This document shows, one piece after another, positions 13,756 to 24,357 of a stretch of 64,000 nt of DNA (positions within the stretch are counted from its first letter, which is position 1; each line of letters opens with the position of its first letter). The notes under the pieces were generated by a model. That model did not search any database. It saw nothing but the letters and a program-made list of their open reading frames with translations, and was not told where the DNA came from. Origin of the DNA: Trematomus loennbergii (taxonomy: Eukaryota; Chordata; Actinopteri; Perciformes; Nototheniidae). The position numbers and the translations under genes are program-made. Location of the stretch: NCBI GenBank assembly GCA_012861695.1, contig JAAOOA010000033.1, positions 19,507,934-19,571,933 on the forward strand, written 5' to 3'.

Positions 13756-14253
13756 TTAAAGTGGACCTATCATGCTATATTTGAATAATATAGTGTAGGA
13801 CCATACCTATATAAGGCATATTTATACTTTTTTTTTTTCAAAATACCAAACAGATCATGCATTTTAGCCATGCCTCATTTTGCTCAATTTGAATTTGTTT
13901 AGCTCTGCAATCTGCAAGGGCAGATTCAGTGAGAGCAGCACCATCTACAGGCCTGGCATATGTACTACAGCGTCTCCAGCGCTTTCGAACGGCAATGGCC
14001 GTGGCTGTCTCCTCCTGATTGGTGGAGTTGGCCCAATAGCCGTAGCGCCACTGTCCTGACGTCAGGACAGTGTTCAAATCTGGATCAGTTTTTATCAGAT
14101 CCGTTGCAGCCCCTTTTTTAGAGATTTGGGTATGGAGGAAAATACAGAGGGTTGTGTTTTCTGACACTTGGTGAGTTCCCTGGAACACCGGGGACACATA
14201 TTCATGTATAAAAGACGTACAAAAGTGCATTTTGCATGATAGGTCCCCTTTAA
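13756..14253. mobile_element. TTAA-flanked MITE, family A, copy 1
   Basis: The unit is bounded by TTAA at both ends, with inverted ends AGTGGACCTATCATGC and GCATGATAGGTCCCCT. It contains a T-rich tract, a CCAAT-type motif (ATTGGTGGAG) and no transposase. Two close copies lie at 42377-42836 and 43366-43862 and a more divergent one at 62438-63150. A long minus-strand open frame across the unit recurs in the copies but matches no protein I know and probably reflects shared descent. Confidence 0.85.
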
Positions 14254-14701
14254 GACTAATTTCCCATTCTTTAAACACTGCTTGAGCCCATACAGTGTCC
14301 CTTTAGAGTTCACTTCCTGTCTGTCTTCTTCTGCTGATTTATGTCCTCTTTTTATTTCTGGGGACAGTTTAGCAATTGTGAATCCAGTGTCTTGCCCTCC
14401 ACAAATATATAAGTATTCAAAAAGTATTCAATATTGTTTTCTGACTGATGGAAACCAATTTATTTTTTATGGCGACAACTGACATTAAATTGACCAGACT
14501 TCTTTCTGCCGAGTGATATGACTGCAAACAGTCCTTCGATCAGAGCGTCCTAAGCCACCGTCTGCTAACTTTAGCAGCAGTCTGCAATCACAAAACAGCA
14601 CTTTGAATGTCCTAAGTGACCAATCAGAATTGAGCATTTCATCAAGCCGTGTAACAAAACGCGGCCAAAGGTAGTTAGACACTGTTGCATGTGGAAAGTC
14701 C

Positions 14702-15904
14702 TGGGGCCTCATTTATAAACGTTGCGTACGCTCAAAAGATGGCGTCCACCAGTTTCTAAGCAATCTTTGCGATTTATAAAAAACAAACTTGACGGGAAAA
14801 TGTGCGGTCCTCCACGCAAACTCTGACCCATGCGTACACGGTACGCACTTAAACGGGAGAGACGAGAAACTGCGACACCGTTGGCAGAAGGAAGAATGGA
14901 GAGAAATATGTGGAAATAATACCATAAATTAAAATATTACCTCTCATGTATCATATATGAAGAAGTCATTTTCAAAAATGGATTAAAGCCAATCTTAAAA
15001 TGATTAAACAAACGCCTGTTTGAGACTCCTCAGTGCACACACAAACATAACTTGGAGAAATAAATAAATACGGAAATGTTATTGATCACCCCTCGATTAT
15101 GTTCTCTTGTTAAGAAATGTATTCTCATAAATGATGCGGTAAACAGAAGGACAGAATTACTTTAAACTGACGCCGTTTTGCTTTTCTCTAGGTTGTATAG
15201 ATACGAGCATGGTTTATACTATCATGTTTAATCATGTTTTGATAATAACATCCAATACTTGATAAGTCGCTCATAAAACACCGGAGGTATGGAAACTAAG
15301 AACACCATATTTGGTCAATTGTACAGCTAATATAACACATTTGTTTTATTTCATTAACTGGTGGATAGAGTTGCTGCGGGGGGTTGAGATGCAAAGGGTG
15401 CAGTGGAGACGCTGCGCACAGCTGATTGACAGCTGGAACACAAACCACCAAATAAAAAAATAAAAATTCAGATCAAGTCGTCATGACTCCAATACTTTCT
15501 TACAGTTTCTCATCATGGGGGGGTCTCCTGTCCCCTGAGGAAGGTTATGTTTATTTGTTTTGTCATTAACTTTTTTCGGACCACTTATTTATTTATTTTG
15601 GTGACGATCCGACCTCCATGCTGCTACTCTGGTTCAAACTGCATCCACCAAACAATGTGATTTGTCTCCACCTCCCCAAAGAACCAACATCTGACACGGT
15701 GTGAGCAAATATGGGCGTTACGTGAAGCCCGCAAAAGCTGCGCCGCATTTCGAGTTGATTGTGATTTATAAAGGGAAACCGGCGTAGGACGTGCGTGCGC
15801 AGTGTTTTTAAATCGGAATATTTTTGTGCGTATTTATTTGCTTTGTCCTACATAAGCTACCTTCCCACGTGAATCCTACGCAAAGCTTTATAAATGAGGC
15901 CCCA
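14702..15904. mobile_element. 1.2 kb DNA transposon with perfect 18 bp inverted ends
   Basis: The unit starts TGGGGCCTCATTTATAAA and ends with its exact reverse complement. Subterminal blocks on both sides repeat tRNA-unrelated GCGTACG/ACGCA-type motifs. The interior has no long open frame. Flanking bases show no clear target duplication, so I do not assign a superfamily. Confidence 0.8.
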
Positions 15905-16877
15905 AGACTTAACTCTTGTTTTTTACCAGATACACAAACCATCTGATGGTCGTAGGCCCTGACCTCGTGCCCTCTGCCCTCTGCCTGCTTCTACACATTC
16001 CATCACCTTAGCAAACGTATATATACACACACACATATGATTGGCTGCTGCATGCAACCTGACAGATTCCTGCCTTAGACAATTTGCAATGAAAGGCTGT
16101 TTTAAATGGCAACAGCACACACTTGACACTTAGAGCTCCAGGACTCAGCGAGTTGACACTACTGTCACCTGTTAGGAACACGCTCAGCACTTGTAAAAAC
16201 CTGGGGACCAAAGCAGACACACAGCTGCCGCCTCTCTGACAGGAGGGTCGCATTGTTAACTTACACCTGTCCCTTAGCTATAAAATTCAAGGAAGCAAAG
16301 TAACAACATTGAACAGGCTTTAAGATGTACATAATGTTTCATGTCTATTTAGATCAATGCTATTGGTTGAGTTGTAAGAAGACACTCAAATTAAAGTAAA
16401 TTTACCAGGACTGTGATGTGAGATGAAAAGTATTTCCTCAAAACAAAAAGGCAGTTTGAAGGTCATGTTGAGGAAGTATTTTCAGACATTTTCAAAAAAT
16501 ATGACTTTCTTTGATCCCCACAATCATCATGCACATTGAGAGATTGGGAAATCAATTAAAATGCTTAAGATGAGAGCTCAAACACTTATTATCTGTATAT
16601 CGTGCCTGGTTATTAAAGATAGGCAGTAGCTGCATTAGACTGTCTCATTGTCAGTTATTTTGATGGACAGGGTCCTAAAGATATTGTCATAATATATATT
16701 TGTTTAATTGTATAAATGACAGTTAGACATAGGCTTACCATATGTAAAGTCTGTCATTTAAATCCAATAATGTTTGGAAAAGAAATCAGCACATTTCTCC
16801 TCACTGTCTGCGTTTCTTTTACATTGGAGGTTTTCTACTGAAGCTTCTGAACAAAGCTTTGAATGTCTGTAAATAAT

Positions 16878-16912
16878 CTTAGAGGTGCAGCCTTCAGTGC
16901 TGCACCTCTAAG
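16878..16912. other. Perfect 14 bp hairpin
   Basis: CTTAGAGGTGCAGC is followed by a 7-base loop and the exact reverse complement GCTGCACCTCTAAG. It is isolated in intron sequence outside any repeat I could delimit. Confidence 0.6.
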
Positions 16913-17471
16913 GCTGAATGCCAATAAAGGGATAAAAAAGGTATAAAGCACAATATATTGTTGGTTTTACAATTAACGAGAACTGTGAAGCTCACTGTGT
17001 GTGCGTCTTTCTTTCTTTCTTTATTATACAAACAAGTTCTGATTTTGCATTTAAAAGGGCATGGAGAGAAAACAGAGACCTTTTCATGTCAACACTCAGT
17101 GAGCAGAGTATGACATTTGTGTTCTAATTTGTCAAAATGCCGGACCCTCTTTAGATTATTCTGTCATTGTTAAAGGAGCCCTATTCTAATTTACAGGTTC
17201 ATATTTGTATGTAGTGTCTCTACTGTGACATGTCTCCATGCTTTAATGTTCAAAAAGGTCTTTATTTTTCTCATACTTCCTGGGCTGCAGCCCCTCTTTT
17301 CACCCTCTGTCTGAAACCAGGCCCAGTCTGCTCTGATTGGTTAGCTGGCCGGCTCTGTGGTGATTCAACAGCTTAGAGATGTCCTGCACTGAGCATATCA
17401 CGTGCAATGTGTTGGAGCGCTAGCCGATAGAGTCGTAAGCGTGACATGGTGATGTCATTATGTAAAATAAG

Positions 17472-18330
17472 TAGGGCTGTCAGTCGATTAAAATATTTAA
17501 TCGTGATTAATCGCATGATTGTCCATAGTTAATCGCGATTAATCGCAAATTAATCGCACATTTTTTATCTGTTCTAAATGTACCTTAGAGGGATATTTTT
17601 CAAGTTTTTAATACTCTTATCAACATATGAGTGGACAAATATGCTTTATATGTTTGTTTATTATCATTTGAACAATGACAAATATTCTCATGAATATTAA
17701 ACACAACAACCTGAACATTACAAATATTCGCCTCAATTCAACCTGGAACCTCTCTCATACAATAATACTGTGTGTGTGTGTGTGTGTTCACACCTCATAC
17801 ATTGGAGCTATGTGCCGCTCAAGGCATATATGCTCGAACGTGTGCTGCCTGGACGCTGCAATCATGTAGCGCGTACTATCCGTGCTGAGTGTGCTGACTT
17901 TTCGTACAATGTCCCACTGTCTGGCTACCTGCATAAAGTCAAGTGCTCGGCGCAGTTGTCGGCGAAATGTCATTGAACAGCTCCTTATATCCGTTAGCGC
18001 AGCTAGCTAGCACCAGATGCTAACAACAACAACACGTAAGGTGTGCCTCGCTCGCGCGAGTCGCGCCACACATACACACTCCCTCCCGGTCCTCCCGATG
18101 GCCAGTCCGGGCCTGCCAGTGAGCGTGGAAGTGTGGTCTGCACAAGCGGGCAGCAGGAGCGGAGCTGTCAGCATCAGCACGTAGATGGTATTTTAAACTC
18201 GATGCGCTCTGAAACTACGGGGCGGCCGAGGACAAAAAATACACATGCGTTAATCGCGTTAAAATAATTAGTGGCGTTAATTTTTTTTTTTGCGTTAACG
18301 CGTTATTAACGCGTTAACTTGACAGCCCTA
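17472..18330. mobile_element. Non-autonomous hAT element with perfect 8 bp duplication
   Basis: The ends are TAGGGCTGTCAGTCGATTAA and, at the other side, TTAACTTGACAGCCCTA. The target duplication AAAATAAG is exact at 17464-17471 and 18331-18338. Subterminal repeats of the ATTAATCGCG type are typical of hAT transposase-binding clusters. The interior is GC-rich and holds a (TG)n run, but no intact transposase. An inverted, end-truncated copy lies at 22531-23085. Confidence 0.9.
17769..17787. repeat. (TG)n microsatellite
   Basis: A short TG dinucleotide run lies inside the hAT element. Confidence 0.85.
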
Positions 18331-18673
18331 AAAATAAGTAAACAAAGGACTACAATGGAGGCGTTTCAGGCAGGGGGGGGGGTTCTGGAGTGACTTGGAT
18401 TTGAGCCTTTGCAGACCATTTACATGCACAAAAACCTATATAACTACAGGAAAGGGAAAACTAAGAAGCACGATTTGGCCACTTTAACAAATATATTTGG
18501 TAAATGCAACCTCTACTTAATCCTTATAAGAAAATAAGCAACTTGGTATACTTCTACAATGTATATGTTATGTGTATTTTTAAAACCTTGCTCGAATAAT
18601 GTGTGCACATGTGTGTTATGAAAGATCTGTGCACTGTAACAAGTCAACACCCAGAAGAGTAAACAGGACTTAC

Positions 18674-19000
18674 TGGCTACTTCCAGGGACGCGTTGTGAC
18701 TGATGGCCTGGCCCAGATAGTTTCGGGCCACGCACACGTAGCTGCCGTCGTCGGGCTTGCTCCGTCGCCCGTGGATGATACGCAGGAAGAAGAGGGAGCC
18801 GCTGGGCAGCAGCATACGGTGGGAGCGGGGGTTGTCGCGGTCCGTCTCAACGCGCTCGCCGTCTTTGTACCATTCCACCGTGGGGGTCGGGCGGCCCTCG
18901 GCCTTACAGTTGAGAGTGGCTGGTTCCCCTTTGGACACAATGAGGTCAGATGGGTGCTCCACAATGCGGGGAGGGAAGTCTTCCTGGCGAAGACGAGACC
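18674..19000 (-). CDS. robo2: Roundabout receptor (Robo), immunoglobulin domain 1 exon, partial gene
   Basis: Robo proteins are single-pass receptors on growing axons that bind Slit ligands; Ig1 is the main Slit-binding domain. The exon is 327 nt: two bases completing a glycine codon, 108 full codons, and one base of the next codon. The translation opens with [20 protein letters not shown], the hallmark start of vertebrate Robo Ig1. It carries the Ig cysteines at exon residues 31 and 89, the core tryptophan at 43 and an N-A-S glycosylation sequon at 102. On the minus strand the acceptor reads CCCTCTAG before GGTCTCGTC, and the donor reads GCCA then GTAAGT. Paralogue: [14 protein letters not shown] and [11 protein letters not shown] resemble ROBO2, while [14 protein letters not shown] and SHNASLEV also fit ROBO1. 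I favour robo2 at about two to one. Family identity is near certain. Confidence 0.95.
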
Positions 19001-19739
19001 CTAGAGGGTGCAAATAAGACAAAAGCAAAAGAGATAATTAGTTCTATGTTTTCACTTTACTGCCAAATTAGTTTTTTGAGACTGCATTTATCAAAACACG
19101 ACAAAGACCCATAGGAAAATCATCAAATGATCCTCCCATGCAATAAAGACTAGTACTAATCAAAACAGCAGCAGCTCTAAAGGAATTAGACACGGCGTGT
19201 TATTATTGCTGTGCAAGTGCCATGTATTAACATTAATCCAGTTTGACAATGTAATTACCAAACAATCGGAAGTCCCTCATAAAATGTTTTGCTTTTGTTT
19301 CAGCAGTTGGAACCCCGTGAGGCATTGTAAATTAAAAAAAACAGTGCTGACGTGTGAAATCCTCGGGAAGTTATATCTTTCAAAACATGTCTCGCCCTAA
19401 AACATGTGTTTGAACAAACATATTAATATGCAGTTTAGAGAAAAGCTTCAAGGGTGGATTATAATGGGATTACGGTTTTATCTGAGGCTCCACCGACAAA
19501 ATACGTGGGTGGTATTTGTTTTATTAATTTAAATGTTCACTAGTGTCTGAAAGTCCACAAATATATTATGATTTTTGCCAACGCTCTCTTTTCTATATGG
19601 TTCTATTTCTCGTGAAATATCTTTTAAAAATCTACTCATTCCCAATAGTCAGTCATGTTACATTAATATCTTCTAATCTGTCTTGATACGTATACGTTTA
19701 CACACTCTGTATATGGCATATATTATTTGTATAATTGTA

Positions 19740-19896
19740 TTCATAATGTGAACATTGCACGTCCCATACACATATTGTTGTATATTTTCATAGTATTTTT
19801 TATGAAATGTATTTGTTTAGTTTTTTTCCAACACATCAATACACCAAAGCAATTTCTTGTATGTGAACACTTTCTTTGCCATTAACAGGATTCTGA
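19740..19896 (+). mobile_element. 3' tail of a LINE-like retrotransposon
   Basis: The sequence ends CACCAAAGCAATTTCTTGTA, then GTGAACACTTTCTTTGCC and a GGATTCTGAC tail, resembling the fragment at 5260-5478. Only the 3' untranslated end is seen, and the 5' boundary is approximate. Confidence 0.4.
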
Positions 19897-22530
19897 CATG
19901 GAAAATGTAATCATAGCCTTTATGTAGCTGTTCCATAGTACTGGTATTTTAAGCAACAGAGAAAAGATACCTTTCCTCAACAGGAGCCATTACTCCCTAT
20001 CCTCTTACCTTACTGGAGTATACATTTATTTATGCTTTGAGTTTACCATTTGAAGCCATTTTGTCAACAGTCTCTGAAATTCTTAAACCTGCTATAGAAA
20101 TACGAATCAATACCTCCATCCCTGCCCACACTAACAACCACAAAATCACCTCTAATGCCTTATACACTGCTGAGATGTCAATCACGCTGGTCTTCTGAAA
20201 GAAACTGTGCAGCAATGAGTCCCTTTGAGCCAGCGGACAAAGCAAACCTCCCTAATGAGATCCAGGTACACAACTCCAATGCACATCTTACATTCCTTCC
20301 ATCTCTTTCCAATCCCCCAACACAGCAAATCCAGCCCACCTCCAACCCTGTCCACACACTCACTCATTTTCTCCCCTTTTTTCTCCGGTATTGTGTAAAT
20401 ATGTAAGACTCTAGAGTAGATTCCACAAAACAAGCTACATGAGTTACTATTTGTTAAATCTAGATCCAATTTAAATGAATTAGTCCTAAACCCAAAATGG
20501 GATTGGGTTTCGAACAGCAAACAACCCAAAAGGAGAGAAGAGGACAAAGAGAATGTGGCATTAATGTAATTGACTGTTTTATTACTGTGTGTCTGCTGTC
20601 TTTTCATGCCTACTGCAAACACTATCTCACACAGCCTCCAGCAGGTCAGGCTTTAATGTGCCGATGGCCCTGTAAAGCACATAATCGCCACCGTGCACGA
20701 AAGTGATGAGCTCCTACGCTCCCTCTGCAACCAATAAATCCCACACAGACAAGTGTTTACCCGGATAGATAACACCTCACACATTGTGGAAGGGGTGAGA
20801 ATTTGATCCACTGGTGACATGTATTGTTGTACGCAAAGCATTATTAAGGAAAATATTATTCAAGAGGTGGAGGACAACCCTCTCACTTCTGCCAAAAGTG
20901 TTTAATAAGTGTGTGGGCATAGCATAAAACACTGAAAAGGTATGACAAAAGCATTACTTGCATGGTAGCATTGTCAATAAATGGACTGCTGAGATAAGGC
21001 CTTACTATTAAAATCAATTTAGTTACAATTTGTTCCTTCCATTTGCTTCCTTCGTCTGCCTTTCCTTTAATGCTGACATGAATTAAATCCAGCTAAAAGG
21101 ACAAGTGCCAAGATGTTGTTTTGCACAGGCAGTTAATTACAAACCTACAAATCCTACTCAGAAACGCCCACACCATTTTTTTTTTTAAACAAAAGCACCA
21201 ACAGGAGTTTATGTATTGGTCAAATTTGAGATGTTGTGTCAGGCAAAAACACGAGGAACTATAAATCAGACCTTATCAGGAAAGTTCACACAACGTACAT
21301 TAATTCCCATTTACCCGTAGCATACATAGCTATGCAGTTGGGTATTTATTTGGCATATTTTATTGAAGTTATCCTTCTGAGAAGTCTAAATCTCTGCTCT
21401 GTACAGCAAGCTTACAGTATATTCTTGTTAATGTTAACATGCTGATAATAAGCCAGAAATTATTATCGTAATGTAATATCTAGTAAATAGCACAAAAAAT
21501 ATTTTGCAAATGTTTCGTAGTTCACACAATTTGGCCCTAGATGAAAGGTCAGACTCAAACAAACTATTAAGATTCATATTTAGAAACCAACATCACTGAA
21601 TTACCACAATGACATTTTCACGCTTTTTTTCATACAAAAATGCAAGCGAAATTATGCAAATATGGTGAAATGAATCTTTAACAGCACTATCTATAAGAGC
21701 ATACCAGAACAAAGTTATTATCTGCAATACTAAGACCTATGATATGTTATTTAGATATTTCCCCCCATGCTGTATGTCAGGGCTCAAAAATAAGCATTGC
21801 CCACTTGCCCACAAATACAATAGGTAATAATAGGGTAAATCGCTCAAGTAGCTGTGACAAAAAACATGCATGAATATTTCATTCAAGCACAATTGAACAT
21901 GGTTTGGATATTTAAACCCATAACAGAACAATACAAACAAGGTGGGCACTGTTTGCCTACGCTTCCTAATTGTGTTGGGCTGATGCCTAGGGGTCCATTC
22001 AGCTCCCTAAGCCCCCTGGCATAGCAGAAAGGCAATAGCAGCCCCCCACAAGTGCCCCCCCCCCCAGAAGACTAGGCTTTATCTGCAAAGGGCCAGCAGC
22101 CAGCACAATCATTATGCAAAAACATGCACACAGATGCACAATGAAGTACATACATACACACCAAAGGTCATGTAGCACCTGTGCCGCCACAACGATGTAT
22201 TTTTCTGTTAGTCATGCCTCAGGCAGTTTTGTTGGTTTATGAAAATCTAGAGACAGACGGAGAATGCAGCCAACAAACATAAAAGCAAGGAGCATGTCTG
22301 TGTAGTCTTGTCTCAGTCAGTGTGAAATAAGGTGGGTAGAGAGTCTTTTCTCTCTTCAACAGTGCATCTCTCCAGAGAATCAACTGAAATGTGCAAGAAA
22401 ATATGTTGGAATAACAAGCTAGGTATTTTGTATTTTATTCAAGTAGGTTCTGTGAATATGTGAGTTTGAACAGAAGGCATGGTGGGATCAATTCTAGAAA
22501 GAAAGGAGGAGGAAATGATGCACGCTGAGA

Positions 22531-23085
22531 AATTAACGCCACTAATTATTTTAACGCGATTAACGCATGTGTATTTTTTGTCCTCGGCCGCCCCGTAGAT
22601 TCAGAGCGCATCGAGTTTAAAATACCATCTACAAGCTGATGCTGACAGCCCCGCTCCTGCCGCCCGCTTGTGAGACCACACTTCCGCGCTCACCGGCAGG
22701 CCCGGACTGGCCATCGGGAGGACCGGGAGGGTGTGTGTATGTGTGGGCGAGCGAGGCACACCTTACGTGTTGTTGTTGTTGTTAGCATCTGGTGCTAGCT
22801 AGCTGCGCTAACGGATATAAGGAGCTGTTTCAATGAAAACAGAGGAGCGACATTTCGCCGACAACTGCGCCGAGCACTTGACTTTATGCAGGTAGCCAGA
22901 CAGTGGGACATTGTACAAAAGTCAGCACACTCAGCACGATAGTGCGCGCAACATGATTGCAGCACCCTCTAAGGTACATTTAGAACAGATAAAAATTGTG
23001 CGATTAATTTGCGATTAATCGCGATTAACTATGGACAATCATGCGATTAATCGCGATTAAATATTTTAATCGACTGACAGCCCTA
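22531..23085. mobile_element. Second copy of the TAGGGCTGTC hAT element, inverted and truncated
   Basis: This is the reverse complement of 17472-18330: it starts within the AATTAACGCCACTAATTATT segment and ends ATCGACTGACAGCCCTA. The outermost left inverted end is missing, and an internal segment including the (TG)n region is deleted. No target duplication is detectable, as expected after end loss. Confidence 0.85.
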
Positions 23086-23896
23086 CTAATAACACAAAGT
23101 GACAAATATGAGTGTAATTTACTCCAACGTTGGTGGTCTTGGACCGACCTCCCCTAGGTCATTTACAGTACTGTGCCGTATATATTTATAATGCATGAAA
23201 GGAGGCTATGCCTACTTGGAACCAAACCAAATAAATATACAGAGAAAATATCCAGTATCACAATCAAATTAGCATGCTGCACTGAGGTCAAGCTAGCTGT
23301 CAGCTTAGTATGAAAAATGATCCTTTCCAAAAGGTAAAACACTTCAGAGAGCCAGACAGACACATGGACACCCACCGTGATACACATGTTAAAGATGCAC
23401 CAGTTACTTCCCTTTTTGAAGAATTTTCTCTTCATGGTTTCCAAAATAAAGTATGAGAGGAGCAGATTGTGACATTTATGAATGTATAATTCAGTCACCC
23501 TTTAGTGCAGCAGCTGACAGCTGTGTGGCACTATCAGCTTGCTCAGTGACTCTGACACCAAGCCCAACAGAGGCAGAGTGGTGGAAAATGGTAAATCTCC
23601 ACCCGAAGTAGTGTGGGATTACCTGTGCCCGAGTGCCGCTCTGGAAGAGTAGCACTCAGGGTAATAACGGCAGGCAGATTTTGTTGGAGGCTTAGCAGTG
23701 CAAAATAAATGGAACAGCCATGTCTTGTTAGGGAAATCCTTTTGTTTCAGTCTGTCAAAGTCATTGAGTTTTCTTTCTTTCTGACCCATGGGATAGAACA
23801 CGGATCAGGCCACACTTTTAATGGCAGGACAGAGCTTTACAGAAGCTTCTGATCAAAGCAGTATTCTTACAAGTCAAATGACACCACGAGTTTGAA

Positions 23897-24357
23897 CCAT
23901 AGACTGTATATATAAACAGAACTATCCAAGACCAGCCATCGAGAACAAAAGTATAGCGCCAGCCATTGAAGCAAATAACCTTAGTGGCCAAACGGTGGTA
24001 CTACACCCCCGTTCTAGTCCGTGGCGTCATTATGGGCCAAAAAACACTTTTACTTATTGACTTACATTGGGAGAGAAGCGACTGCAAATCTAAACCTATG
24101 AATCTATAAAGACATGTATAGCTGTTCTTTAAATCTCTCCATTCATTTGACCTGAACCGAGAGCAGGTGATCAGAGGGGGTTCTTAAGGAAAACTTAAGT
24201 GTGCATGTTCTCTGGGCAAAAGACCCAAGATGATCCGTATACTTTCATAACCTATAATCGTTGCAGCTTTATGGCTCCATGCACCACTGAGCAACTTTCA
24301 TAGAAATTAATGGTCCTCCACCTCCAACGCTGTATTCAGTTCTCTTTATACATCCAT
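23897..24357. mobile_element. Possible DNA transposon with CCATAGACTGTATATA end
   Basis: The left end CCATAGACTGTATATATAAA is a recurrent terminal motif in fish repeats. An imperfect inverted counterpart, TTTATACATCCATCG, lies near 24357. A related solo end, TTTATATACAGTCTATGG, occurs at about 3322-3341. The interior is unique-looking and non-coding. Confidence 0.4.

Larger units (their letters stand above)
17170..18487. mobile_element. TTAA-flanked MITE, family B, copy 1, split by a hAT insertion
   Basis: TTAA followed by AGGAGCCCTATTCTAATT marks the left end, and the right end reads GATTTGGCCACTTTAA. Internal blocks (GTGTCTCTACTGTGACATGT, CCCAGTCTGCTCTGATTGG, GCAGACCATTTACATGCA) are shared with copies at 42912-43369 and, in reverse, 50392-50803. 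An 859 bp hAT element (17472-18330) interrupts it cleanly. Confidence 0.8.
1..18673 (-). other. Robo intron downstream of the Ig1 exon, with repeats
   Basis: The region lies 3' of the Ig1 donor on the minus strand. I looked for the expected Ig2 exon (a LRDDFRQ-like start) and did not recognise one, so I treat the whole span as intron running off the window. It contains a possible piggyBac-like relic with nested elements (2378-4174), a LINE-like tail near 5.3-5.5 kb, a TTAA MITE (13756-14253), a 1.2 kb inverted-repeat element (14702-15904) and a MITE hosting a hAT insertion (17170-18487). The stretches 1-2377, 4175-5260, 5480-13755 and 15905-17169 show only AT-rich sequence, short simple repeats and possible conserved noncoding blocks. 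No gene was supported there. Confidence 0.75.

Noticed and set aside
18696..19017. Plus-strand and alternate minus frames of 86-102 codons over the Ig1 exon
   Set aside because: They are shadows of the GC-rich Robo coding exon in other frames.
21778..21960. CAGGGCTCAAAAATAAG resembling a hAT left end
   Set aside because: No matching right end or target duplication could be found, so a boundary cannot be supported.
23163..23498. 111-codon minus-strand hydrophobic frame
   Set aside because: No motif, no start context or splice support; AT-rich chance frame.
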